A stretch of 64,000 nt of DNA, taken from positions 62,001-126,000 of the forward strand of contig NZ_FMVM01000009.1 of the NCBI RefSeq assembly GCF_900102085.1. Direction: 5' to 3'. Made by a program: the position numbers and the translations under genes. Source of the stretch: Paenibacillus polysaccharolyticus (GTDB lineage Bacteria > Bacillota > Bacilli > Paenibacillales > Paenibacillaceae). This document shows positions 17,613 to 25,929 of this stretch, in pieces; within the stretch, counting starts at the first letter, position 1; each line of letters starts with the position of its first letter. Under the pieces are notes generated by a model. That model saw nothing but the letters and a program-made list of their open reading frames with translations. It had not been told where the DNA came from and did not search any database.

Positions 17613-17649
17613 AAAAAAACCTGTACTCCATTGGAGTTACAGGTTTTTT
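17613..17649. terminator. Bidirectional terminator
   Basis: AACCTGTACTCC-ATT-GGAGTTACAGGTT forms a 12-base stem with one mismatch, flanked by seven A and six T. It ends the KhtT-like gene on the plus strand and the kinase/receiver gene on the minus strand. Confidence 0.8.
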
Positions 17650-17652
17650 GAG

Positions 17653-17988
17653 TTAATCATTCCAATTCCCCCGGTGGGATTGAATATAAGGTACCCATGT
17701 GTTCAGCACTCGGATAATTTCTGCAGAGTGGAAAGGTTTGCTTATGAAGTCTTGCATTCCGCATTGCAAACAAGCTTCCCGATCTCGCTCCCCTGCAAAG
17801 GCTGTTATCGCAGCGATCACAGGGATTTCCGGATGCATTTTCCTAATCTCACAAGTCGCTTCAATCCCATCCATCACAGGCATTTGGATATCCATGAAAA
17901 TCAGATCATAAGGGGTAGTTGCAAGCAAATGTATAGCTTGTTCTCCATTTTCCACAATATCGCACACCCCGCCAAATTTGCGAAGCAT
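17653..17988 (-). pseudogene. C-terminal receiver-domain part of the kinase, cut off by an in-frame TAG
   Basis: This frame is the direct continuation of the kinase at 17992; only a TAG at 17992-17994 separates HLL from EMLRKFGG. It contains the phospho-acceptor motif LIFMDIQMPVMDG and the conserved Lys region FISKPF, that is beta-strands 2-5 of a CheY-like receiver. The first strand with its acidic pair (LIAEDQ) lies upstream of the stop. Without readthrough this part would need to restart at the ATG just after the stop, for which no Shine-Dalgarno is evident, and it would lack the first strand. Confidence 0.8.
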
Positions 17989-17991
17989 TTC

Positions 17992-20412
17992 CTACAGAAG
18001 ATGGCTATTCACAGCCTGATCCTCGGCAATCAAAATCCGAATGCCTCGTGCAAGGCGGTTACGCTCTGGCAATTCTACCGTGACAGCAACCTCACCTTCT
18101 TCTGACACCATTTCCTCCTCTCTCCACTTGTCCAGCATAATAGTAAACTGGAATTCCGCCCCCTGCCCAATCTCACTTTGAACTCCGATAGCTCCGCCCA
18201 TTAGCTCCACTAATTTCTTGCTAATGGCAAGTCCCAGCCCCGTTCCTCCAAATTTCCGATTAATCGCTGGGTCCAACTGGGAGAAGGATTGAAATAATTG
18301 ATGCTGTTTATCAAATGCAATACCAATGCCTGTATCTTTAACTTTAAACGAAAGCATCAGCTGATCTGGACCATATGCTTGCGAAGAATCCATCTCCGCA
18401 ACGATCGTGACGCTTCCTTTTTCAGTAAATTTAACAGCATTACCCACCAAATTAATCAGAATTTGACGAATTCTTGTCTCATCTCCGCATACACGTTCCG
18501 GAATGTGATCCGATATTTCACTGTACAGCTCAATATTCTTCTCAGAGGCTTTAATGGAGAACAGCTCTATTACACTGCCTAACATGTCCCGAATATCTAC
18601 TGGCCCCTGTTCCAGATCCATTTTGCCTGCTTCGATTTTACTGAAATCCAGTATTTCATTCAAAATATAGAGTAGCGACTCCCCGCTATCAATCATGATC
18701 TCGGCAAATCCCTGTTGCTCCTCATTCAGCTCCGTTTCCATCAAAAGATGTGCCATTCCCATAATCCCGTTTAGCGGTGTACGAAGCTCGTGGCTCATAA
18801 TGGCAAGAAACTCGGATTTTGCACGATCCGCATGCTCTGCTGCTTCCTTGGCACGAATGATTTCTTTTACCGAAGTCATATCACGGAAGACCAGCACAGC
18901 ACCACGTGTTTTCCCTTGATCCATAATCGGCTTCAGTTGGAACTCTGCAAGAAAACTCGATCCGTCCTGACGCCAAAATACGGATTCTGTACGAGGCAAG
19001 GCCCTACCTTCACGCACAGCACGCAAAATAGGTGTGCCGTTCGTCGGATATGGAATGCCCTCGCTCTGCATCTGTATCATCATTTTTTCCAAAGGTTTAC
19101 CGTTCATCTCACTCGGACAGATATTCATCATCTCCGCCGCTGCAGGATTGGCAAAATTCACGTTTCCATCCAGATCCAGCCCAATCACACCTTCGGACAT
19201 TCCATTCAAGATCAGTGCTCTTTCATAACTTAAATTTTCAATCTCTTCGACGTAACGTTTGGCTGCTGTAACATCACTCGTAATGCCATAGACACCAACC
19301 ACTTTATCTTCTAATAAAATAGGAACGTTGATCACACTTGTCTCGATTCGTTGTCCATCCTTATGAATCAGACCAATCTCATAACGCTGCGCTACACCCT
19401 TGACCGATTCTTCAAAATGATAACGCGTCTTCTCCAAGTCGACCGGATCAATCAGATGATCAAAAGGTCGGCTTAACAGTTCTTCTTTGCTATGCCCTGT
19501 TAATTGCTCCTGCCCAACATTCGCTTTCAGCAAGTTCCCGTCCAGATCCAGAGATGCCACACCAAGCGGATTACAATCAAACAACGACTTGTACTCCTGC
19601 AAATTCAATTGTTGCTGTTTGCTTTCTGTAATATCACGTGTGACTGCAACCATCTCTTGCAAATTTCCCCACTCGTCACAAACATAATGAGTCAGCGTAT
19701 CCGCCCATACAAGGGAACCATCTTTGTGCACTAGACGATAACTAATCCGCTCCGGAGTGAGCCCGATCATCTGACGGCGGATATAAGCCTTTACAGCCGG
19801 GATATCGTCCTGATGAATACAGAACATTCCTGAGCGTCCGATCATTTCTTCAGGCTCGTAACCGAGCATTTTTCTGCTGGCATGTGATACATATTTGAAC
19901 GTGCGCTCGGCATCCGCTTCGTGAATTGCAATCAGATCCATGGATGATTCAGCCAGGATGCGCGAAATACGACTACTTTCTTCCAGTTGTTGACGCTGAT
20001 TAAGAAGCGTTTCTTCCGCCTCTTTTTGCTTCGTAATGTCTGCAGCTTGTACTAGTAAATATAAAGGCTCTCCGCTTACCTCGTCCCGGACAATGCAAGC
20101 TCTAATTGTTGCCCACAGCAACGTGCCGTTTTTTCGTTTCAGGCGCACCTCTGTTTCATACATCGGCTGTTCACCGTTGGTCATTTCCCAGAAATTACGG
20201 CGAAACTCTTCGTACCTGAGGTCCTCTTCATAAATCATATGTACAACGGAAGTATGCAACAGTTCTTCCTCCGTTGATCCAAGCATCTCGCAAAAAGCTG
20301 GATTTAACTGCACCCATAGTCCATTAACATGAGAAGCGACAGCAATGCCGATTGGCGCGTGTGTGTATAATTGTTCGAACAGAGACCGGCTCTGTGTGAT
20401 GGAGTTCGACAC
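17992..20412 (-). CDS. Multi-PAS hybrid sensor histidine kinase, truncated in its receiver domain
   Basis: The 806-residue product has no membrane segments and so is probably cytosolic. Four PAS domains come first (about 8-125, 140-255, 275-390 and 395-515), then HisKA with the phospho-accepting H541 in MSHELRTPLNGIMG, then the ATPase domain with N box INLVGNAVKF, G1 box DTGIGI and G2 box GGTGLGLAISKKL. A receiver domain begins at about 789 (RGIRILIAEDQ) but is stopped at TAG 17992-17994. The kinase core is intact. Loss of the attached receiver would change how phosphate leaves the kinase. GTG start with GGGAGG seven bases upstream. No separate response regulator gene adjoins. Confidence 0.9.
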   Translation of the reverse strand: MSNSITQSRSLFEQLYTHAPIGIAVASHVNGLWVQLNPAFCEMLGSTEEELLHTSVVHMIYEEDLRYEEFRRNFWEMTNGEQPMYETEVRLKRKNGTLLWATIRACIVRDEVSGEPLYLLVQAADITKQKEAEETLLNQRQQLEESSRISRILAESSMDLIAIHEADAERTFKYVSHASRKMLGYEPEEMIGRSGMFCIHQDDIPAVKAYIRRQMIGLTPERISYRLVHKDGSLVWADTLTHYVCDEWGNLQEMVAVTRDITESKQQQLNLQEYKSLFDCNPLGVASLDLDGNLLKANVGQEQLTGHSKEELLSRPFDHLIDPVDLEKTRYHFEESVKGVAQRYEIGLIHKDGQRIETSVINVPILLEDKVVGVYGITSDVTAAKRYVEEIENLSYERALILNGMSEGVIGLDLDGNVNFANPAAAEMMNICPSEMNGKPLEKMMIQMQSEGIPYPTNGTPILRAVREGRALPRTESVFWRQDGSSFLAEFQLKPIMDQGKTRGAVLVFRDMTSVKEIIRAKEAAEHADRAKSEFLAIMSHELRTPLNGIMGMAHLLMETELNEEQQGFAEIMIDSGESLLYILNEILDFSKIEAGKMDLEQGPVDIRDMLGSVIELFSIKASEKNIELYSEISDHIPERVCGDETRIRQILINLVGNAVKFTEKGSVTIVAEMDSSQAYGPDQLMLSFKVKDTGIGIAFDKQHQLFQSFSQLDPAINRKFGGTGLGLAISKKLVELMGGAIGVQSEIGQGAEFQFTIMLDKWREEEMVSEEGEVAVTVELPERNRLARGIRILIAEDQAVNSHLL

Positions 20413-20614
20413 TACGTATCCTCCCTTACCGAGAATGTAAATGTTATTCGTATGAACAGATCGACCTGAACATAACTATATCTTATAGAGTAGTACCCCA
20501 AATACCACGATAGTTAAACGAAACAAAAGTAAAAAAACATGGCAACAATCGACACGTTAAGATCTTCAGCTTTTCAGCACACCCAGGTCATGAAAGAACG
20601 GAGGTTATTGCCCC

Positions 20615-21439
20615 ATGATTATTGTTGCGAATCAACCGATTCAACTGTCGCCATCCGAATGGTCTGCATTTGAATGGTACTGGTTACAGCAGCTACAAAA
20701 CCGCCCCATAAGGTATGTGTATCAATCCATGGAACATCTCCATTTTGAATGGAGCTTAAGAGAATCCCTTGTTGATGCAGCCGAAGGGTTGAACCGAAGC
20801 GGTGTCAGCTTTGCCTCATTCGAAGACTCCAGGTGTAACCCTGCCTTTTGGAATCGAAATGCACGGGGTGGATTCGAGCTAAGGCCAGATGTAACACCTG
20901 CAGAAGGCATCCGAGATATATGGAGAAACGGACGCTTATATGCGTTCGAGTGTGCAACTGCTACCGTTATTGTACTCTATGGAGGCGTACTTGGAAGCAT
21001 CCGTGAGGATGCCTTTAATTCATTATTCCGTAATCTGTTGCTATTTGACTGGCATTACGACAGTGATCTGCGTTTGACAGAAAAGAATGGCAAGGAACTC
21101 GCACTACCTGGAGATGTGCTTTATTTCAAAAATCCAGACGTGTCACCCAAAACCCCTGAATGGCAAGGTGAAAACACCATTATGTTGAGGGAAAACTGGT
21201 ACTACGGACATGGTATTGGCATTGCAAACGGTCAGGAAATTATTCGAACCTTAAATCATTTTCGTTTTCCCGGCAGCATGACCTCGGCCTATTTAATGGA
21301 TATGGTCATATATCCAGACTTCCTTTATTTATCCCGCTATGCCAAAAATGCCACCGGCAACAACCCGGACATAACCACACCCGTATTACCTGGACAAATG
21401 TATGTTCGAGTGGGCGGCAGTCGCTATTTGCGTACTTGA
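20615..21439 (+). CDS. tgl: Protein-glutamine gamma-glutamyltransferase (spore transglutaminase)
   Basis: The 274-residue protein aligns along its length with Tgl of Bacillus subtilis, which crosslinks spore coat proteins through glutamine-lysine isopeptide bonds. The catalytic cysteine is C113 in LYAFECATATVIV, and FDWHY and GDVLYFKNPDVSPKTPEW are shared landmark motifs. No signal peptide, in keeping with action in the mother cell. The ATG follows GGAGG. Expression is expected late in sporulation (sigma-K in B. subtilis), but I could not find a convincing sigma-K promoter directly upstream. Together with the gene at 42224 it points to a spore-forming host. Confidence 0.94.
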   Translation: MIIVANQPIQLSPSEWSAFEWYWLQQLQNRPIRYVYQSMEHLHFEWSLRESLVDAAEGLNRSGVSFASFEDSRCNPAFWNRNARGGFELRPDVTPAEGIRDIWRNGRLYAFECATATVIVLYGGVLGSIREDAFNSLFRNLLLFDWHYDSDLRLTEKNGKELALPGDVLYFKNPDVSPKTPEWQGENTIMLRENWYYGHGIGIANGQEIIRTLNHFRFPGSMTSAYLMDMVIYPDFLYLSRYAKNATGNNPDITTPVLPGQMYVRVGGSRYLRT

Positions 21440-21493
21440 ATGTCCGATCATGAGATCAGTTACGCGTCATTAATAGAATAACCCACACGTTGC

Positions 21494-21540
21494 AAAAAGC
21501 CCAATCACAAGCAGCCATGGCGCTGACTTGATATTGGGCT
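21494..21540 (-). terminator. Terminator after IF-3 paralogue gene
   Basis: AGCCCAAT (21498-21505) and ATTGGGCT (21533-21540) close a longer stem. On the minus strand the 3' arm is followed by TTTTTG. Confidence 0.75.
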
Positions 21541-21555
21541 CCTTGCAATATGTTA

Positions 21556-22056
21556 TCAGTTCAGTGGATCAAGCTGAACCACGACTTGCTTGCCGCTAAC
21601 CTGAACTCCTGTTGTTTTAGTGCCGTATTCTTTCAACGCTTTGCACAGTTCTTCTGCCCAGGCTTTGCCTGACTCTCCCTCTTTGGCTCCATGCACTTGG
21701 ATGACCAATTTCACGGAGTCACCTTTTTTCAGAATACGCTCTGCTTGTGACTGCTTCACATCCCGGTCATGATCCTCCATTTGCAGATGCAGGCGAATTT
21801 CCTTTACTTTGCGTTTATCCGGAGATTTGCCTGCCTTTTTCTTCGCCTGCTGTGCTTCTTCACGGGCAGCGCCCTCACCAATCAGTTTACACGGAGGTGG
21901 GCTAGTCATCAGGGACAAACATACCAAATCTACCTTATGCTGTTTGGCCAGCGCCAGTGCTTCCCGTGTTGACATGACGCCCAGGTCTTCTCCATTCAGA
22001 CCGGTGAGTTGCACTTCGTTAGCTTTGATCTTTTCATTTTTAATGATCTGAGCCAT
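21556..22056 (-). CDS. Translation initiation factor IF-3 paralogue
   Basis: From the ATG at 22056 (GGAGG seven bases upstream) the product is 166 residues, the size of IF-3. The N-domain shows NEKIKANEVQLTGLNGEDLGVMS and the C-domain KVKEIRLHLQMEDHD. It differs from normal IF-3: the linker reads CKLIGEGAAREEAQQAKKKAG instead of the usual CKxMDYGKF motif, and it is not followed by rpmI and rplT as the housekeeping infC is. I infer a diverged second copy, perhaps with a special role in translation or ribosome recycling. A terminator-like hairpin lies between its promoter region and start, which suggests attenuation. Confidence 0.85.
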   Translation of the reverse strand: MAQIIKNEKIKANEVQLTGLNGEDLGVMSTREALALAKQHKVDLVCLSLMTSPPPCKLIGEGAAREEAQQAKKKAGKSPDKRKVKEIRLHLQMEDHDRDVKQSQAERILKKGDSVKLVIQVHGAKEGESGKAWAEELCKALKEYGTKTTGVQVSGKQVVVQLDPLN

Positions 22057-22076
22057 GCATCTTCCTCCTTGACATG

Positions 22077-22114
22077 AAAAGCCTGTCCTGATCACTGAAG
22101 ATCAGAGCAGGCTT
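22077..22114 (-). promoter_or_regulatory. Terminator-like hairpin in the leader of the IF-3 paralogue
   Basis: On the minus strand AGCCTG-CT-CTGATC-TTCAGT-GATCAG-GA-CAGGCT is followed by TTTT and then, after 7 bases, by AAGGAGG of the IF-3 gene. It could terminate ppaC transcripts or act as an attenuator; its closeness to the ribosome binding site favours a leader role. Confidence 0.6.
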
Positions 22115-22236
22115 AAATATTAGACTACATTTCGTGTGCTGTTATAAACGTTACCTACATTGCATACGTTGCGTTAAGATTAACAACCTGTCATAACGAT
22201 GACTTTTTCTCGTAATATCGTGGCGTGTCCCCCGAA

Positions 22237-23169
22237 TTACAACGAGTTAAATGCTTCTGTCAGAACAGGTACGATCTGCGATTTGCGAGATACAACACCT
22301 TTGAGCAATGCTTTGTTATCTGTCAGCGTTACGTTGTATGCTTTTTCAACCGCTTGAGTAGATGCACCATAAGCCAGTCCAACGGAGTCATTGTTCAAGA
22401 TATCCGTCACAACAAACAAGAACAGGTCAAGTCCTTTGCTGGAGATAATCGCTTCAATCGCCGCTTCAAGCTCTGGCTGTTTTACCAGCACATCATTAAC
22501 GTCAACCGCATTCACTTGGGCGATTTCCACTTTCGCTGTACCCATAGCGAATTCTTTCGCATCCAGAGAGATCAGCTCAGCAATTGTTTTCTGACTCAAG
22601 TCTGCGCCAGCTTTCAGCATGTCCAGACCATAGCTATCTGCATCTACACCGGCAATAGCAGCCAGCTCACGTGCTGCAGCTACGTCTTGCTCTGTGCAAG
22701 TTGGAGATTTGAACAACAAGGAATCCGAGATAATCGCGGACAACATCAGACCTGCGATCGGCGCACTGATTTCAATGCCGTTCTCTTTGTACATTTTGTT
22801 CAAAATCGTTGCAGTACAGCCTACAGGCTCCGCACGGAAATACAAAGGCTGACTTGTCTCAAAATTGGCAATACGGTGATGGTCAATGACTTCAACAACG
22901 GTTACATCTTCAATATCACTTACACTTTGCTGACGCTCATTGTGATCCACCAGAATGACTTTATTCACTTCGTTAGCCGCTGTTTTGATCATACGCGGTG
23001 CTTCAACTTTGAATTGATCCAGTGCGAACTGCGTTTCGCCATTCACTTCGCCCAGGCGCACGGCTTCAACTTCCTGTCCCAATTTGCTTTTCAGGTCTGC
23101 ATACGCGATTGCTGAGCAGATCGTGTCTGTATCCGGGTTTTTGTGGCCGAAAATTAGTACTTTTTCCAT
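22237..23169 (-). CDS. ppaC: Manganese-dependent inorganic pyrophosphatase (DHH family)
   Basis: This 310-residue family II pyrophosphatase hydrolyses PPi in the cytosol with Mn2+ or Co2+. The N-terminus [20 protein letters not shown], then VDHNE and the DHH signature [10 protein letters not shown] supply the metal ligands; the C-terminal DHHA2 domain ends with [10 protein letters not shown], containing the conserved substrate-binding SRK. I start at the third codon of the longest frame, since MEK is the usual family start and its distance to GGAGG is better. Monocistronic or cotranscribed with the IF-3 paralogue downstream. Confidence 0.96.
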   Translation of the reverse strand: MEKVLIFGHKNPDTDTICSAIAYADLKSKLGQEVEAVRLGEVNGETQFALDQFKVEAPRMIKTAANEVNKVILVDHNERQQSVSDIEDVTVVEVIDHHRIANFETSQPLYFRAEPVGCTATILNKMYKENGIEISAPIAGLMLSAIISDSLLFKSPTCTEQDVAAARELAAIAGVDADSYGLDMLKAGADLSQKTIAELISLDAKEFAMGTAKVEIAQVNAVDVNDVLVKQPELEAAIEAIISSKGLDLFLFVVTDILNNDSVGLAYGASTQAVEKAYNVTLTDNKALLKGVVSRKSQIVPVLTEAFNSL

Positions 23170-23379
23170 ATTCATAGCCCTCCGTCAATTCGAGTTTAAG
23201 TTAATCTTATCCTTATTTGAATCATACCTTACTGATTATAGCGCTTATACGTCTTAATTCCAATCCCTTTACAGCGAATTAATCAGAGATTACATGAAGG
23301 CCAGTTTCGCAAGTAGCGAACGCCGGGAATAAAGAAGAAGCTATTGGCTTATTATCATCAACAGGTATCCACGTCTGTT

Positions 23380-23703
23380 CTAATTTGCAGGGGTGTTCGC
23401 TACATTTGTAATCAGATGTCCGTCCAGCTTGTCACCTTTACACAGGGCTTGCACGAGCTCCCGGCCTGATTCCGGGGTCATTTTACCGTACCAGTCCCCT
23501 TGCGGATACACAATGGTTACACATCCATCATCACAGCGGCCATTACATTTGGTACGTGTTGTATGAATGAATCCTCCGGCCTGTTGTTTCGCAATTTCGT
23601 CCCGCACCGCCTGAGTGACTTCTTCCCCCTCATTACGCATGCATGTTCCGCCGTTACAGAGTAAAATATGGTGTTGCAGTTGATCCAGATCATAGATAGC
23701 CAA
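23380..23703 (-). CDS. Thioredoxin-like (2Fe-2S) ferredoxin domain protein
   Basis: The 107-residue protein carries two cysteine groups, CNGGTC near residue 16 and CNGRCDDGC near residue 53, spaced as in the thioredoxin-fold 2Fe-2S ferredoxins related to the NuoE C-terminal domain. TIVYPQGDWYGKMTPE is a common motif of small stand-alone members. It probably carries or stores an iron-sulphur cluster for electron transfer; partner unknown. The start is TTG with GAGG rather far (about 12 bases) upstream, so the start is uncertain. No neighbours in the same unit are evident. Confidence 0.8.
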   Translation of the reverse strand: MAIYDLDQLQHHILLCNGGTCMRNEGEEVTQAVRDEIAKQQAGGFIHTTRTKCNGRCDDGCVTIVYPQGDWYGKMTPESGRELVQALCKGDKLDGHLITNVANTPAN

Positions 23704-23820
23704 ACTCGCTTCATTCCTCTCACATCAATAGGATATGTATCTTTTTATGATTGCACAGTATAACATTACAACTCTATAAATTAGCACATCTATCCAGGTT
23801 TGTGCAACGATAACGATAAA

Positions 23821-24567
23821 CTACAGCTCAGGATCGAACGTATTCAATCCTTTTTTCACAAAGAATGTCTGCAAACGACCTGCTTCGTTAATCTCCAGCA
23901 AATTCAATTGTGCGCCATAAGCACATCCACCGTCTATACCGATCTTGTCTCCGCGCGGGTCCATCCAGATTCCAGGCTCATCCTGCAAATATTGCACAGG
24001 GGTATGCCCAAACACAACAATCTCCTTAAGTGCTGTAGGTCTGCTGTAAAAAGGTTCGCGAATCCAGATAAAATCCCGTTCGGACTGGTTTCTCCAGTCG
24101 GCTACATCCGGGTTAATGCCCGCGTGTACGAAAATGTATCCCGGAATTTCATACGACAACGGAAGCTCGTCCAGAAAATGCAGATGATGCTCATAATGAG
24201 AGCGCATCCATTGTTTATCCTGAGCATACGCTTGCCAGTCCATCTGATCACCATCATACGAAACGGGGAGATAACTCGCCAGCGTCTGTAATCCGCCATT
24301 GCGAATCCAGTGTAAATCGTACTCTTCGACATCATGGGTCAGAGCCTTCACCATCATGGCATCATGATTCCCCTTGAGAATAACGATTTGGTTCTCTTGT
24401 CTTAGCTTCATAATCTGCTCAATGACCTGTTTGCTATCAGGGCCTCGATCTACATAATCCCCCAGCAAAATCAACTCATCCTGCGACGGGTCATAATGAA
24501 CCTGCTCCAGCAGTGCATTGAATTCATCATAACAACCGTGAATGTCACTGATGACACATCTGCGCAA
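23821..24567 (-). CDS. Metallophosphoesterase (Ser/Thr phosphatase / ApaH-like)
   Basis: The 248-residue protein shows the full calcineurin-like metallophosphatase signature: SDIHGCYDE at the N-terminus, LLGDYVDRGPDS near residue 35, LKGNHDAMM near residue 66, and later HAGIN and FGHTPV. Such enzymes use two metal ions to hydrolyse phosphoproteins or diadenosine tetraphosphate; size and motifs resemble PrpE/ApaH-type proteins of Bacillus. TTG start with AGGAG six bases upstream. Not obviously in an operon. Confidence 0.9.
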   Translation of the reverse strand: MRRCVISDIHGCYDEFNALLEQVHYDPSQDELILLGDYVDRGPDSKQVIEQIMKLRQENQIVILKGNHDAMMVKALTHDVEEYDLHWIRNGGLQTLASYLPVSYDGDQMDWQAYAQDKQWMRSHYEHHLHFLDELPLSYEIPGYIFVHAGINPDVADWRNQSERDFIWIREPFYSRPTALKEIVVFGHTPVQYLQDEPGIWMDPRGDKIGIDGGCAYGAQLNLLEINEAGRLQTFFVKKGLNTFDPEL

Positions 24568-24708
24568 GTGAATCTCCTCTCTTTCCGGTTGAGCCCAAAA
24601 TGCAAACCGAAACCTTGTCTTCCTGCTGCAACAACAACTGCAGCCAAGTCAGCAAGGTTCCCGTCTTATCCAAACTTATATTCCAGATCCTATAGGTATA
24701 ATCCTGCT

Positions 24709-25716
24709 TTAGTTCTGATTCAGACCGAAAGCTTCTGCAATCAGACGGAAAGAACGAAGACGTGCTTCGAACGAATGGATGGCAGACGCAATAATCACTT
24801 CATCGGCTTCGTGACGTTCAGCCATCGCAATAATTTTGTCCTTCACCTGATCCGGCGTGCCAATGATGGAGAATGAGCGGCGCTGACGAATCTGTTCGAG
24901 CTCCATCGCTGTATATGGGTAGTTATTCACCGTTTTCAGAGAAGGGAAGGACTTCTGTTCCAATCCGCGTCCAAGTCGCAGGAAAAATAACTCATTGCTG
25001 CGAGCCAGTTCAGCAGCTTCTTCTTCTGTATCCGCACAGAAAGCGGAGACCGCAATCATGGAGTGAGGTTTGTCGCCTAGAATGGACGGTTTGAAGTGGC
25101 GACGATAATGTTTCATCGCTTCCTCGCCGCCTGGTGTTCCGAAGAACTGGGCAAAGGCATAGGCAGTCCCTTGCGCCGCGGCAATCCTTGCCCCTTCCGA
25201 GCTGGACCCCAAGAGCCATACTTCGGGTACCGTTGGAACGGAAGGTCCGGCTACAAGGGAAGCAAAACGATGATCTTCAGGCAACTGCTCGTGGAAGTAA
25301 CCACCAAGATCCGCAATCTGTTGCGGGAAAAACTGTACATTCGATGATTTGCCCTCGTTCAATGCCCTACTGGCAATAGGCATACCTCCTGGTGCACGCC
25401 CAATACCAAGGTCGATACGTCCGGGGTGCAAAGCTTCAAGCAAACGGAAGTTTTCCGCCACTTTATACGCGCTGTAATGCGGCAGCATAACGCCTCCTGA
25501 TCCTACTCGGATACGCTCCGTATGGGCAGCCACATGGCCAATCATGATTTCCGGGCTTGAAAAGGACAGCGCACCTCCGCCGTGATGCTCGGACATCCAA
25601 AATCGGGAATAACCTAGTTGTTCAGCATGTTGCGCTAACGTTACAGCTTCCTGCAAGGCATCATGTACATGGCGACCCTCACTAATGTGTCCATGCTCCA
25701 GTACACTCAATTTCAT
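24709..25716 (-). CDS. LLM-class flavin-dependent oxidoreductase (luciferase-like)
   Basis: The 335-residue product is a luciferase-like monooxygenase, MsnO8-type. Landmarks are RFWMSEHHGG near residue 40, the flavin-binding-barrel strand IRVGSGGVMLPHYSAYKVAENF, and DLGIGRAPGG. It probably uses FMNH2 from a separate reductase to oxidise an unknown substrate. The ATG at 25716 follows GAGG at suitable distance. A single-gene unit; nothing in the neighbourhood suggests a substrate. Confidence 0.9.
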   Translation of the reverse strand: MKLSVLEHGHISEGRHVHDALQEAVTLAQHAEQLGYSRFWMSEHHGGGALSFSSPEIMIGHVAAHTERIRVGSGGVMLPHYSAYKVAENFRLLEALHPGRIDLGIGRAPGGMPIASRALNEGKSSNVQFFPQQIADLGGYFHEQLPEDHRFASLVAGPSVPTVPEVWLLGSSSEGARIAAAQGTAYAFAQFFGTPGGEEAMKHYRRHFKPSILGDKPHSMIAVSAFCADTEEEAAELARSNELFFLRLGRGLEQKSFPSLKTVNNYPYTAMELEQIRQRRSFSIIGTPDQVKDKIIAMAERHEADEVIIASAIHSFEARLRSFRLIAEAFGLNQN

Positions 25717-25862
25717 ATATATTCATTCCTCTCGTCAGTGAAGTGATAGAATAAAGGTGCTTTTCCTTCTTGCTTACTTGTCCATTGTAACATTAAAAAT
25801 TACAGTTTGAAACTTTACATTGCTTTACTCTTCATTTTCCCCTGACATATCGAAAAGAAAAT

Positions 25863-25896
25863 AAAAAAACACAGCCAGTTTTTAGCTGGCTGCGTT
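25863..25896 (-). terminator. Terminator after LTA synthase gene
   Basis: On the minus strand AACGCAGCCAGC-TAAAA-ACTGGCTGTGTT is followed by seven T. Confidence 0.8.
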
Positions 25897-25929
25897 ATAG
25901 GACATTATGCACTATTTAACTCATTTAAA

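Noticed and set aside
22225..23115. 296-codon open frame on the plus strand opposite ppaC
   Set aside because: A mirror of ppaC codon usage; the composition is rich in Cys, Phe and His and has no family similarity.
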